From the NCBI RefSeq assembly GCF_002234675.1, contig NC_019868.2:4620433-4684432 (forward strand): a DNA stretch of 64,000 nucleotides, written 5' to 3'. The notes under the pieces were generated by a model. It was given only the letters and a program-made list of their open reading frames with translations, did not search any database and had not been told where the DNA came from. Position 1 is the stretch's first letter. The number at the start of each line of letters is the position of its first letter. This document shows, piece after piece, positions 11,847 to 24,110 of this stretch. This DNA is from Oryzias latipes (taxonomy: Eukaryota; Chordata; Actinopteri; Beloniformes; Adrianichthyidae). The translations under genes and the position numbers were made by a program.

Positions 11847-12500
11847 TTAGGAGGAGCAGGGTCCATTCTTCACCACCTTCACCTCAGCCCTCTCCTTCCT
11901 GCAGGAAAAGAGCATCAAATAGAAAAGAATTAGGTCCATGAGAGTGATGACAACAATACCACAGTCTGTGTTTGTCTGTGTTTCTGTAAAAATGCATATC
12001 TTTATGTGAACATGTTCTGTTTTTTTGGGTGTCTAAGTGTGAGTGTATATATTTTTGTGTTTGAAAGTGTGTATGTGTATTTGTAATTATCTGTGGTTGT
12101 GTTTCTGTATGTTTGTATGAGTTTGTGTTAGTTCCTGTAGTACTGTGAGTGTATATTTGTGTTTGTGTCTAAGTATGTGTTTCCTTGTGTATGTACTTGT
12201 GTTTCTGTCCACGTTTATGTGTGTTTAAATCTGTTTGCTTGAGTATGTTTATGTGTGTGTATGTTTTTATTTTTGATTGTCAGTTTAAATTGTCGCATGT
12301 GCTTATGTGAGCATTTGTATGCATATGTTTTTTGTTTGTGTATCTTTGTGTGCATCTATGTCTGTCTGTGTTTGTTTGACTGTTTCTTGTGAGTCTGTGG
12401 GTGTCAGTTCATGCTTCCCTGTGTGTGTGTGTCAGTGTTTTTTGTGTTTGTTTGTGTATTTATAACTCTTTCTGTGTTTATGTGTTTCACATACAGAAAA

Positions 12501-12581
<81 letters not shown>

Positions 12582-15500
12582 GTGTCTGTGTTACGTACCT
12601 GTTGTGCTGGCAGAGGACACACTCTGTGCTGTATGTGATTCCATCACTTCCACAGACAGGCTTGTATTCTTTGGTACAGATGTCAGTCTCACCGCATTGA
12701 GGCTGAAAAATCAGGAAATACCTTGAGTACCTCATGGATACATATTTTTAAAAACTTCTATGCATAAAAAGTTGCATAAAGCAGGTGGAAAAGCACATAA
12801 GAAAAGGTAATGTACACATTGGTTTTTATGAAATCGATTCTGCTAAAACGGCTAGGCTTCAATGAGTGAGGCTGCAAGGTTTTCAGAGTACAACATGGTG
12901 GAAAACCAAAGAAACTTGGTAAATGCTTTATATTTGCTCAGTCTTAACGTGTATAAATGCACATCCGATGTTCTTATTTAGCGGTCAAAGGACCAGGTAC
13001 ACGAAAAATGTATATGCAAACATATCTATAAGTAGCTTTGATCAGCCGATACAGAATCAAATCATGGAAAGGTATTGTATATACTGGTTAGTGTACTGAG
13101 AGGTTGAAGCTCTGATGAGAAGAGAAAGACCAGAGAAAGGTTTAGCAGGGCAGTCTCAGCTCAGACATTTGAAATAACATCTAAAGAAGTAGCAGCTAAC
13201 AACAGAAGTTTTACAAGATCAGCTACAGGTCTTGTAGAAGAGGTCAGATAAAAAAAAAAACTGGACAAAAAACTGAATCTCCTCACGAGTGTGTGAGTTC
13301 CTGTGAGTTTGTGTGTCGCAATTATTGCCACAATTTTAGGAAGCAATTTTATCTGAAATCCCACAGAGTCCAACTGAGGTATTATCTTTGACTGTATATG
13401 AGAACTGGAGTGAGGCATCATCGACTGAAAATGACTTACTTCTGACTCCAACCAAATTAACTCGGTTCAGTCGCCATTTTTCGAAATTTGGACCCGGCCA
13501 TGTTGGAACCCAAAATCTAAGTCTGAGTCAACGTTTCTATGGCAACCACTCTTACCAATCAGAAGTGAGCTTGTTGGAAGTCCACACACCTATCGAAATA
13601 ATTTTTTTTTTTTAAATTTAAAAATCAGGCTTGGAAGAATCTAACATTCAAAAGGTTCGGACGTTCATTGTGAGACTACATACTAATTATTGAGGCATCT
13701 GATTGTTTAGTTTATAACTTGAATAACTTCCACCACAAAAAAAGAGGATTATTAAGAACATGTTAAAAAAGGTAAGAGATCAAGTATGGTTATTCTGACC
13801 AATAGAATGACTGAGTAACAGCTGTTTATTTCTCTATAGAAGTCTATGGAGCCAGCATGTACTTCCTGTTTGGAATGCCAGGGGGGAGGGCTCACTCAGT
13901 CCAGCTCTCACATACAGTCAATAGTTACTATGAGAAGAGAAGCTTCAAACGTTTGATTTCATTCTGTGCTTTATTAGCTCATAATTCGTGGACAAATTAT
14001 GTTCAAACGTTGTATGTTGCTGTAAGTTTTTGCTGTGTGGTTTATTAAAGAAACAAGGTTCAAACATGTTTACATTCTCTGCTCTTTCCTGCATGGCACA
14101 CTGCCACTCTTTAAGATTAAAGCTCTAAGCCTTTGAGGTAATTAACTTTAGTCTAATCCAGCATATCATAATACATTAAGAAAATACCCGAAGTCATTCC
14201 TGTTTTATCAAATGAATAAACTCACTAAGTGGTGACGAAAATAAACCCTGTGTGAGTCATGTTTTTGAGGTTTTGTACATTTTTATTTCTTCAATAAATG
14301 TCTAAAACCTTTCAATGTCTCACACTTTTCCCAAATGAAAATGTGAGCAATTGAGAAAAACTTTTTCCAGATTTTGTCTGTACAAATACGAATGTTTGCA
14401 TTGATTTTTGCATTTGCACATGTCCACCTGGTTTATGCAACCTTTTTGTCTGTAGAAGCCTCTAGACATGAGGATTCTGATCCTCACAGAGAGCAAAACT
14501 TGAAATATTGACCATCAACAACAGGAGCAGCAGAATATGGATAAGGTCTGCTGTGTGAAAGCAAATCCAGTGTCAGATCTGATATCAGATCAGGAGAAAT
14601 CAGAATTAGAATCCAACGTTTATGGAGGGCCTGTAGGATTACCTCTGAGAGTCCAGCTGGGCCATCTGCAGGAGTGGCTGGAGGATCCGTCATCTTTGGA
14701 GCCTGAGGCAGACCTGCATGCTCCTCCTGACACAGGACTGCACACACATGCAAATATTACACATACATGCATGTACACATACACTCAATACTATGCAAGC
14801 CTGGTTGTGCATCCAGTTTACTAAGATTCTGAAAATGCAAAAAAACGCCCTCTTCATTTAACATTTTTTGCAGCTGAGTTTCTTTTAGATTTTAATCCAG
14901 ATGTGGGATTTTGACTCATTTTTTTATTGCCATGCACCTCATTCAGTGGTGGCCTGGGGGAAAAAAAGCATCTGTTTGAGATATAAAAGTGTGTGTGCTA
15001 GAGGAAGGGTTTGTGTTTACAGAGTCACTCCAACACAAACATCAGAGAGTGGAAGTAGGTTTGGGAGGACTATCTGTTCAGCTGGATGAACACCTGAACA
15101 CCGGTCTATATTTTTGCTTGTTGATTAAATATCTTTTTAGGTAAACATTTGAAAGACTTCAACGACCTTGAGGAAGGTTTCTCGTAACAAGTGGGGCACT
15201 CCATTTGTGTGTCTGTGTGTGGTGTTAAGAGTTTGGCCTGTGGGATCATGGGATGCATAAAAGAGTGTGTCTAAAGACTGTGTTTTCAATGGAAATTAGA
15301 ATACTTTCTGGAATAAAAAGAATAATGAAACACCAAAGGAAGCCAATGTTTGGGAGCCAGAGTTCAGTTTAAGAGGAAGTCTTTGATTTACTAGCACTTT
15401 ATAAGTATGTCAGCCAGGGATTGAACCAAAACTCAAATTTGAGGGGGTTTGTGAATAGACAGAGTTTCTGTGCCTTCATAATATTGCTCTGAAGTTCCAC

Positions 15501-18500
15501 TTTTTAAATTGGTCCTGAGTAAAGGCCATCTGCCATTATGAGGCTGCTCACCAGTTTCAGTCTATTAAAGATCCACTCTGATGAAAATTGTGTTTTGGTG
15601 TTTTTGTAGCATTTTGCCCACAATGGAAGACAAATAGGCTTAAAATTGCATTTTTTAGCATTTCTCAATTCAAATTGTTGTGAATCAGAGGCAGAAAACA
15701 AGCCATAAAAAAAAGCTTGTGACGGAAAATACAAAATATGCTGAGCAGGCCACAAACTCCCTGCTCTGCTTCGCTCCACAACAGGAAGGGGAAAGGGGGC
15801 GGGGTTGCTCCATGTCAACACTCTACAACTCAGAGGCGAAGTTCTAATGAACTGCTGCCGCTCTAAGGAAACTATGTTTTAGAAAAGGACACAGTTTTTT
15901 TTAATTTTGGCTAAAAACGGCACAATCATAATTAAAAGACCACTGGGAAAGCTTTGAAAATAGATCAAAAGATGAGATGGGTCTTTAAGGATTATAGAGA
16001 AGTTGACTCAGGGAGTGTCATGCAGGTATAAATCGTGAAACATTTGCCTCCAAATCTAATGCGTTGATCGCATATTTAAAAAGCTAGCTTCATTCTCAAG
16101 CTGCAACAGGAAATACAACAAATCCATCATCTTTCCATATCCATCAACTGTTCTGAAATGTCTGCTACAATAATCTTTATTGGCATAATATAGTCAAAGT
16201 CTAATTACTTCTCAGAACATGTGGTTTCTGCTGTCTTCAGCATGCAACTTTTCATAGGAAAACTTGGATGCTGATGCTGTTTTTGCTAGTATTTAAGTAG
16301 CTATCATCACTTGCGTCTTGGCCTCTGTCAAAAGCAGACTCCAGCTTCCTCAGACTCATCAATACATGCGGAAGATGTTAGAGAGCACACAACAGAGGAG
16401 GATGTTGTGAAGCAGGAAATAGCAAAGATCAGTGAGGATGAAGTGAGGAAGAAATTGAAGAGGAGGAAGAGTGGAAAGTCAGTTGGTCATGACAAAGTTC
16501 CTGTGGAGGTATGGAAGAATTTAGCAGAGGTGGCAGCAGAGTTTCGGACTAGACTGTTGAACAAGATCAAGGAGAGTGAAAGAATGTCCAAAGAGTGACA
16601 CAGAAGAACGTTGGAGATGTTCAGGTCATGCATGAGAGAAGGAAGACAGTGCTGAGATAATCTGTAGGTGTGACAGAGTTTAACCCTTGTGCTATCTTAG
16701 ATGACCCCACCCTTACATTGACGTGTTCTCCCTACCATGACAAAGGTGGATAAAGGTGGAGAGATTTCATATAATCCTTGGACACCAGTGAGGTTCACAA
16801 ATCACTGAAGAAACAAAGGTTCAGAGCACTGTCTAGTGGGTCTAGATGACCCAACTCCCAATGTTTAAGTGCCTAGGAAAGCACAAGGGTTACGGTGAAG
16901 CTGGGACAGCACCAAAGATCAGCTTTGAGCCTCTTGTTTGTTGTGGTGATGACAGACTAACAGATGAGGTGAGACAGGAATCTGAAAGGAGACTGCCCTT
17001 CCCCATGTCTGCTTTGTTTTTCCCAGAAATCACCCTCAGCACTTGTTCACCTGCCTGTTTATTGCTCTGCTCACTGGGGTTTTTCTGCCAGAAATGTTTT
17101 ATTTCTCTGCAGTTCTCTAGCCTGTAGTTTCAAATCCAGTTCTGCTTGCCTAGTCCTGATGTGCAGTGATGGAGAAATCAAAGCTTTCTACACCACTGAA
17201 CCAATATGAATCAGTTGTGTTGGTTCAGGATTGTGAACATTGACTGTATAAGAGAACTGGACTGAGCGAGTGTGACGTCACTCATAAAAATTGCTTTACC
17301 TCCTGGTCCAAAATGAGGCCAATTCAGTCGCCATTTTTCTATGATGTTCCGCAAGTCACCATGTTGGAGCTAGACGACAGGGATTGGTCTGAGTCAGTCT
17401 AACTCAACGTTTCTGGAGCAACTACTGTCACCAGTCAGGAGTGAGCGTGTACAAACTCCACTCCCCTTCCACTGAAAGTGGGCTTGGAAAGCATTTGACA
17501 CATTGAAATCAGTGGCATCTATTGGCCAGACTTCAACATTGCATCAGCATGGAAGAAAAAGCCCAGAGTATCATGAAAGAGTACTTTTGTGCAAAGTCAC
17601 ATGTAGAAATAAAGCTTTAATGTGAATTCCAAAATCTGTTTCTTTCATTAATGTACTTGTTGTTAGGAATACATCATCCTTTTTTAGTTCCTCCATGGGC
17701 AGATTGCACTGTTGACAGTAGTGGGAAGAAAATTTACAATGCGAATAAATATATAGTTATATAGTTGGGTTATAGAATGGCTGTTCATGCATAAAATATT
17801 GTATAGTAAATACCATTTGCTTTTTCAAAATTGGTTTAAAAGAGGAATGAGATCTTTAAAATACCACACTTTGAGAAAAAAAAATAGAACTTTCAAATGC
17901 TTGTACTACTGAGAAAATAACAATGACCAAAATCTCTCTCCCTGTTTATAAAGCAATGTGACCATAGCAACACTACACCGAAGACTGAAGTGTGTGAATT
18001 GTCTACGGAGGAGGGCTTGGACTTCATGACCGGTTTTCTGAGTCAACCTCAGTCTCCCTCTGGGCTTTGTGAAGACCCCTGCTCCTACTTGGAACAGCTC
18101 CTCCCGAAAGACTTTGTTGCCTCAGCCAGTTGCCCCAGCTGGACCCTGTCTGTTAAGAGCTGCTAAGAATCCCTTCAGTAATGCCCCCTTTCTTTGAGGA
18201 AGTCCCATTCTTTTCAGGCTAGTTTTCTGTCTGTGTGCCATTCTGAAAAAAACTGAATACACTTTTGTTCTCCCTTCCCATCTGTGTTTGCATATTTTGC
18301 ACATCTGACAGAATCTCTGTGGACCTTGATGTCTGCAGATGACATTGCGATCTGTACTTAGACCAGGTGGAGGAACACCTAGAGAGGTGGAGGTATCCAC
18401 TAGAAGGGAGAGAAATTAAGGTCAGCTGCACCAATGCACAGCCTCTGTGTGTAAATGAGAGGAACTCAAGGAAGGTTACCTGGAGCAGGTTTCAGGTGTG

Positions 18501-20281
18501 ATGTGCGACGAGAGTGTCATCAAGAAAGAAGGGAAAGGTGCAGAAGACAGCGGTGAGAGTAGCCACGTTGTTGGTTCAGAGACTAATGCAGAGACAGGAG
18601 TCAGAGCTGGAGGTAGCAGAGATGAAGATGTTGAGGTTGTCTTGGGGAGTGACCAGGATGGATGGAATCAGGAATGAATCCATCAGAGGAACAGATCATG
18701 ATAGAGGTTTTGGAGATGAACACAGGGAAGCAGTCTGCTATGGTTTAGACACGTTTAAACAAAGGACAGTAATTATATTGGTGTGCTGCGTGCATGCTGG
18801 ATAGCATGACGCATTGGTGCCCTCTACCTGACTACCAGTATTAATATGTTTCAAGCAATAAATGCTGAACTCTTTCCTGACTCTTCACATTTGGGGTTCA
18901 CCAACTACAAACACCATCCTCATAGCCATACTTCCACAGTATTTGCCACTTCTCGTTCTTCAAACTCATGTCAGGGTGTGTGGTGATGTGGAGGTATGGG
19001 TAATTATGATCCAGTGCTTGCACAAGTAAGCGTGAATCTCAGGTAACTAACTAATTGCTTATTTGTGATCACTATGAATCTGCAGGTACATTTATGTTAC
19101 ATTATGTACGGTACATGCAGAACTTAAAACACCACACTATGATTTTCATGTTCTCTGTATCTGTATCTGGTATTCAGCAGTGAAAAGCTTAGTTTCACAT
19201 GACGTTTAATATTTGGGGTCAAAGTCAACCCAAGAACATTTTTCGGAATCCTCTTTCCAGATAATTTCAGTATCTCAGTCTGACTTCGTGAAGTCAACAA
19301 TTACAGCACAAGAGGGGGAGAAATTTCAGCAAGACACCAGTAGACATAATGCTCCTGTGGCAGATGCACACTGCCTCTGCTGTTACACAAATGGTGTAGA
19401 TTATCAGCCCGTGTCCTGCGCTAGTATCAAATATCTATGTGGATCATATTTGTTCCAGTGCCATCTAGAGGATGCATGGCTCATTTGATGTGATGTCTCA
19501 ACAAACAACACAATAAACGTCACTCATCATCACAAGAAAGAGCTTAAGGAAGAAGACTCTTTGTTGTAGTTCTGGGAACCATGAGTCAGATATTATCAAA
19601 TGCAAACTAAATTTAGAAAAATAGCTTTCGTGCTATGCAATGGAAACAGGAAGTGACACGTTTGTCAGTCATACATTGTTGATAGTAAATTCCTCAACTA
19701 AATAAATGTTCAGAGCTGATAGTAATGTCAGAGACCTTCGTTCTCTCTCATTGTGAAGACAGAATAATACCCAAAACAAAAACAACTTCAGTAGGTCTAC
19801 TCTGCGACAACCCCTAACAAAAAGTAGTTAATTTAAGTGTACCACAAGTATACTTAGTCTACACCAAAAGCACGGCAGTATACTTGAAGTTTACTTATCA
19901 ACCACTATCATATTATGAAACTTTAAATTTTCCAATTTAGTCTGAAAAAGAATTCAGTTGGCATACTTCCACACTACACATACATGGTCTTTAGTATACA
20001 TGCTATACTTATCCTCAAGTATACTTAATGAAATAAAGATCAGGTGTACTCCTTTGCTAAGGGAACTCATCCTTTAGTTGTCTTTATATTTACACATTTT
20101 ACCTCCAGCTCAGTTTTATCAGAGGAAAAGAAGGAACTGGAAACCCTGCTCCTGTATCACACCTTTGTGTCACTAAGAAAAAGTAACAACTTTATTATGA
20201 CCGTTAGTTCGTTAAACAATGAACAAACTCACCAGAGAAGGCAAGCAGCAGAAGAGAGAGGAGCAGCACGACCGACTTCAT
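11847..20281 (-). CDS. Kazal-type serine protease inhibitor (SPINK1-like)
   Basis: Four exons: 20281-20233, 14737-14643, 12702-12599, 11898-11847 (49+95+104+52 = 300 bases, 99 residues and stop). All junctions are GT-AG and phases close (1, 0, 2). Residues 1-19 form a signal peptide ([19 protein letters not shown], likely cut before QEE). A Pro/Ala-rich linker of about 30 residues follows. The single Kazal domain has six cysteines spaced 5-7-10-2-17, with [10 protein letters not shown] at its core and KNGPC at the end. The second residue after the second cysteine (the P1 site in this family) is lysine, predicting trypsin as the target. Known role: secreted inhibitor guarding against premature trypsin activity. 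The poly(A) signal AATAAA lies about 40 bases after the stop. Being next to csnk1a1 recalls human 5q32, where SPINK genes and CSNK1A1 lie in the same region. Confidence 0.92.
11975..12500. repeat. degenerate TG-rich simple sequence
   Basis: TGTGTTTGTGTATG-like low-complexity DNA filling most of the Kazal gene's intron 3 (11899-12598). Confidence 0.8.
12502..12580. repeat. (TG)39 microsatellite in Kazal intron 3
   Basis: 79 bases of pure TG on plus, that is (CA)n on the transcribed sense strand, starting 18 bases after the exon 3 donor at 12598. Confidence 0.95.
13386..13640. repeat. interspersed repeat beginning TGACTGTATATGAGAACTGG, copy 1
   Basis: Shares the opening TGACTGTATA-GAGAACTGG and the phrases TTCAGTCGCCATTTTTC and CAACGTTTCTATGGCAACCA with copies near 17241 and, in part, 56831. 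It lies in Kazal intron 2. Confidence 0.65.
15560..16000. mobile_element. TTAAAG-type non-autonomous DNA element, copy 2
   Basis: Ends TTAAAGATCCACTCTGATG and, on the other strand, TTAAAGACCCATCTCATC form an imperfect inverted pair. The internal block is shared with the copies near 8590, 52710 and 59335. Confidence 0.65.
16330..16620 (+). mobile_element. LINE fragment, RTE-like reverse-transcriptase region
   Basis: Frame reads [20 protein letters not shown] then VEVWKNL and TRLLNKI, the linker just before the reverse transcriptase in fish LINEs that use the SGKAVGPD-type motif. It is cut off by a stop at 16597. It lies in Kazal intron 1. Confidence 0.75.
16684..16889. mobile_element. piggyBac-like MITE, copy A (206 bp)
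   Basis: Ends CCCTTGTGCTATC and GCACAAGGG. Left flank TTAA, right flank TTAC. Located in Kazal intron 1. Confidence 0.75.
17241..17560. repeat. interspersed repeat beginning TGACTGTATA, copy 2
   Basis: Same opening and internal phrases as the copy at 13386, about 300 bases, in Kazal intron 1. Confidence 0.65.
18290..18760 (+). mobile_element. LINE fragment, C-terminal part
   Basis: Degenerate catalytic-region trace (TCTGCAGATGACATTGCGAT, the xADDIA motif) followed by a frame with [20 protein letters not shown], typical of the region after the reverse transcriptase in RTE-like fish LINEs. It probably belongs to the same element as 16330-16620 with internal deletion. Confidence 0.75.
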
Positions 20282-20400
20282 CGTTCCTGATTCCAATTTA
20301 CAACAGCTGTTTGTTTCACACTATATCTTATCATCGCAACTAAAACCTGCTGAACTGGGTCAGGCTCTCTTCTGATTGGCTGCCCTGCAAAGGCTAGGCT
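20282..20400 (-). promoter_or_regulatory. putative core promoter of the Kazal inhibitor gene
   Basis: Within 100 bases upstream of the signal-peptide ATG the minus strand has a CCAAT box (ATTGG on plus at 20375-20379) and a GATA-like TGATAAGATATA, which may serve as a weak TATA element about 45 bases before the ATG. Sequence inference only. Confidence 0.3.
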
Positions 20401-23400
20401 TGAGACAATTCGTCATCTGGGTTGCAGGTCTCCAGTTCAAGATCACATAATAGCAAAAGCAGGTTCTGGATCGCTTGTGGTCAGTACACACTGGGTTTGG
20501 TGAAGGTGTGTCCCAGCATCAGGGCAGGCCTTAAAAAAAGACATTGTCCTTTCCTGTTTGAACTCTACACCACAGACATAAATATTTATTTCTATTAGGT
20601 TTCTTAATGTGATGTTGTTTTACTTTTCTGGGTCTGAGTATCCTTCTACTCTTTAGAGATTCTTAAAGACTTACATCCACAAATGAGAATTACCGTCTTT
20701 AGTCAGACATGTAGCACTTTGCCCTTCAACATTGTAGAGCTCCATCCTGAGCTAAAGCACTCACTTGGATCATGGTCTCCCATTCTTGAACTTTTGGCAT
20801 TCTCATGGTTTTTTTTGGGTTCTCTTGGGATTAAGGCTTGTATAGTTCTCTTGGACATATCAGGCTTGTTTACAATTGCAAAGTGTTTAGATTTATTACA
20901 CTTTAAGATAAGACAAGATGTACCTTTATTGTCAATGTCCACTTGAACAATGAAATTGAAGCAGTCACCATTTCTATATCTAACAAAGTATGATATAGAA
21001 ATATAAATATATACAATAAGTAAAAAGTGTACGGGGAAAGTGTGCAAATATACAAAATATGACGTGAACAAATATGCAAAATATGGAAATATGAAAATAA
21101 GAAAGGGTAAAAATTTCCGTGAATATGTGCAAAGTGGTATGTGCAGATATAAACATGTCAGATGTGCAAAAACAGCATGGAGGTAGGGAAGTGTTGACAA
21201 GTTTCAATGTTCTACAGGCTTTACAGGGTCAACAGGGCCATCAAGATTCTCAGGTTGTTTGATTTCTCTGTGCCATGCCTCGTTGGATTCTTGTGGTTTT
21301 TGAAGTATTAGAGTAAAGTTTTTTGAGAATTTACACTGAATAAAGCCAACGCACCATCCCATTGATTTGATCTGGTTTAAGCTTATGTTGGTCTAGGTCT
21401 GCATTCCAGGTGTCTGATGACTGTTGAGGACTCTCGGTGCATTCTCGCCTGTCGAGCTGAGGCCGTTGCCGTGGTTACATTGGGTGGACATGTAGGTTGT
21501 GGTAAACTGATGTGTGTGAAGTCCTAATAAAAATGTTTAGGCGCTTCTTTATTCTTCCCCACCAAAGACACCAAGGACTCAACAGGTTATGGGCAAATAA
21601 CTGGAGAAAAGTAAATGCACAATTTAGTTCTACCTTCTTTTTTTTTAAAAAAACATTTTGAGGTTTATATGGTTCACTGGCTTTTTTGTTTATCTGATTT
21701 TTCAGCAGAACGTTATTTTCTACAGTTGACTTAAAGTCTTCCATAAAGACTCACTGATGTAAATTGAAATTAAAAGTTTAAACTCTGGACTTTTCAGCAG
21801 GAAAAAGACTGTATAACCCTTGTGCTATCCTATGGGGTCCAGATGACCCAGTCCTTACATTGACATGTTCTCCCTACCACGACAAAGGTGGATAAAGGTG
21901 GAAAGATTTCATGTAATCCATGGACACCGGTAAAGATCACAAACCATTGAAGAAAAAAGGTTCAGAGCACTGTCTTGTGGGTCCAGATGACCCCACTCCC
22001 AATGTTGAAGTGCCTAGGATAGCACAAGGGATAAGCAAGAAACACAGCTTTTTAATCCAGCAACATTCACCTTCTGTGAATGTAAAGTCAGCCTTGCGTT
22101 GGTTTAGTTGACTGCTTGTCCACAGTCATCTTGGAAAAGCTGGAACACACGGCTCTGTTTCGACAAACCAGACTGAGTTCCCTGGATCCATTTGATGGAA
22201 CCACGGAGGACGTTAAGGAGTTCTTCAGTTTTTGTGATTGCGGCAGAAGTTGAACACATCTTGTGCAGATGATGACATCTACAAGAGGCAGTGACTACAA
22301 AGTCATGCCTGGGGAGAGTGTAGTCAGACACGACAGTAGTGTGAGGATGACTCTGGTGGTGAGGAAGCTAAAGTGGACAAGGGACAGAGCAAAAAACAAA
22401 CAGTTGAAGATGAAAAAATAACAATTTTTGTCGGGTTTGTAGTGATGAGTTGAAACAGGGAAGAAGGCATTTGGTAAATTATTGAATGAAGAAAGAAGTG
22501 GGAGACTTGATGAAGAGTTTATTAAAAGGTAATGCTTGACTGTGAGAGAGATTCGGGCAGAAGAGCAATAATCATTGCTATCAAAACAATATATTATTGA
22601 TATCACGTGAGTACACAGCATAATGGCTAAAAAAATGTGAAAATAAAAACTTATAGAAGTGCAAACAAACATGATTTACAGGTATCCAAAGATGCATCAG
22701 TGACTTGCTGATTATAAGCCAACAAAAGAAAATAAAAAAGTCAATAAAGCTCTCAAGCTATAATATTTTCAGGTAAAAAAAAGTATATTCCAGTTACAAT
22801 AAAGTCCATTGTGTCATCAAACGGCAAATTTTCTGAAATAAAATAATTATTTACCACAATCCTTGCTGTAGATCTGCTCATCTAACAACAGAAAATGGAT
22901 AAAATAAATATTCATCTATTATTGGGTGGAGGCGAAATTTACCCTCAATGGTTAGTCAGTCCATTGTCAGGCACAAAAACAGATAGAAAACTTTTAAAAT
23001 GTAAAGAAATTGAAATGTAAAGAAACAAAAGGCTGAATTGAGTATTTTTCATTTATGTGATAACTAGTAAAATATTAAAAAAGGCATTTAGTTTCAGCCT
23101 ACTATCTGGAAAAGTCAAAAGATAATAAACTCTGGCACAGTTAGAATAACTTTTCCTACTAAAACTAAAAACTGATGTAAATAAATGTCGAGCTTCACTT
23201 TTTCTTACCATCAACCTTTGCCAAGTAACTTTCAAATTGAGCTTCAATTATTCCTTGAAGAATTAGGCTCTAATAACACAGAATAATATTTTTTCTACCA
23301 GAATTTCAGAATGTTGTTATATCCAACTGTACAAAATCTTACACTCCTTCAGACATTTTTGCAATGACCAAATTTTATTTGTATTTTTGACAAAGATTTT

Positions 23401-23480
23401 GGATAAATAGCCTAATGGTTTATCAAACCCTAATATTTGCCTTTTTGCCACCTGCCACCACCAGAGGGGCATCATTGTCT
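20400..23480. other. intergenic region between Kazal inhibitor and csnk1a1
   Basis: AT-rich. Around 20910 it has AAGATGTACCTTTATTGTC, a common fish repeat phrase, followed by ATATGCAAATATGG-like simple sequence to about 21150. It also carries piggyBac-like MITE copy B. No gene seen. Confidence 0.5.
21817..22030. mobile_element. piggyBac-like MITE, copy B (214 bp)
   Basis: Complete ends CCCTTGTGCTATCC and GGATAGCACAAGGG, flanked on both sides by ATAA (21813-21816 and 22031-22034), a variant of the TTAA duplication. Confidence 0.8.
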
Positions 23481-23489
23481 ACGAGGTTA

Positions 23490-24110
23490 ATTCCTTCTTC
23501 CTGCAGGAAGGCGTGGCCGGTCGGTCCTCTGATCAGTACTCAGATTTCCGAGGGCCCCTGAAGGCTCCGGAGCCTCCAGCGGAAACCAGCTGAGGCAGGT
23601 CGAGAAGACAAGATGGCGCAGTGAGCGGGCGGCGCTTTGTGCGGACGGTCCAGACCTCGAAAAAAAGACTAAACAAGTCCAGAAGGACGGTCCGAATACC
23701 ACCACCGCCTTAGCAGCGGCCCGGTTATCGCGCTTGCCCCCGGGGAGGGAGGAGGTTGGAGCCTGTGTGAGCCCTGGTCCGTGTGAAGCCGTTAGCTCGA
23801 TGCTAGCGGCGGATCGACGGCAGTTGTTGTTGTCGAAGGCCCGCGGTTCGGTCGGCTTTGGTTCGGATTAACGTCGAGTTGTACCGTCACAGGGCCCGTG
23901 TTTTGGTCTGGATCTAAACCAAGCATAAAGAACCCGAGGTCAACAGCGCATGATTGAGCGGAACCTTCCCAGAAGATCAGGTTTTGTCTTTTTTGTTTAA
24001 GTCGGAGCCCGACCAGCAGAACTCCGACAATATCCGGACCAACACGTCTCTGTGTCCAACTGGCACGCCTCATTTTCGGGCTAATTTGGTGTTGTTAAGT
24101 GTTGGATATC
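23490..24110 (+). promoter_or_regulatory. CpG-island promoter and 5' UTR region of csnk1a1
   Basis: A GC- and CpG-rich stretch directly upstream of the csnk1a1 ATG, contrasting with AT-rich DNA left of 23450. It has no TATA box. It contains the YY1-type element ACAAGATGGCG at 23608-23618, an arrangement typical of TATA-less housekeeping promoters in which the YY1 site sits just downstream of the transcription start. The start would then be near 23590-23605. Confidence 0.6.
23608..23618 (+). promoter_or_regulatory. YY1-like site with embedded mini-uORF
   Basis: ACAAGATGGCG matches the YY1 core AAGATGGCG. Its ATG opens a three-codon reading frame, ATGGCGCAGTGA (23613-23624), that would be a minimal upstream ORF if transcription begins 5' of it. 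Confidence 0.45.

Noticed and set aside
12389..12735. Cys/Val and His/Thr repeat peptides
   Set aside because: Translation of the (TG)n microsatellite. Only the Kazal exon at 12599-12702 is real.
19800..20040. AAGTATACTT-rich segment suspected to be a transposon
   Set aside because: Short palindromic motif recurs but no paired ends or duplication could be defined.
20703..21200. 165-codon minus-strand hydrophobic frame
   Set aside because: AT-rich simple-sequence repeat (ATATGCAAATATGG-like), residues dominated by Phe, Tyr and Leu from low complexity.
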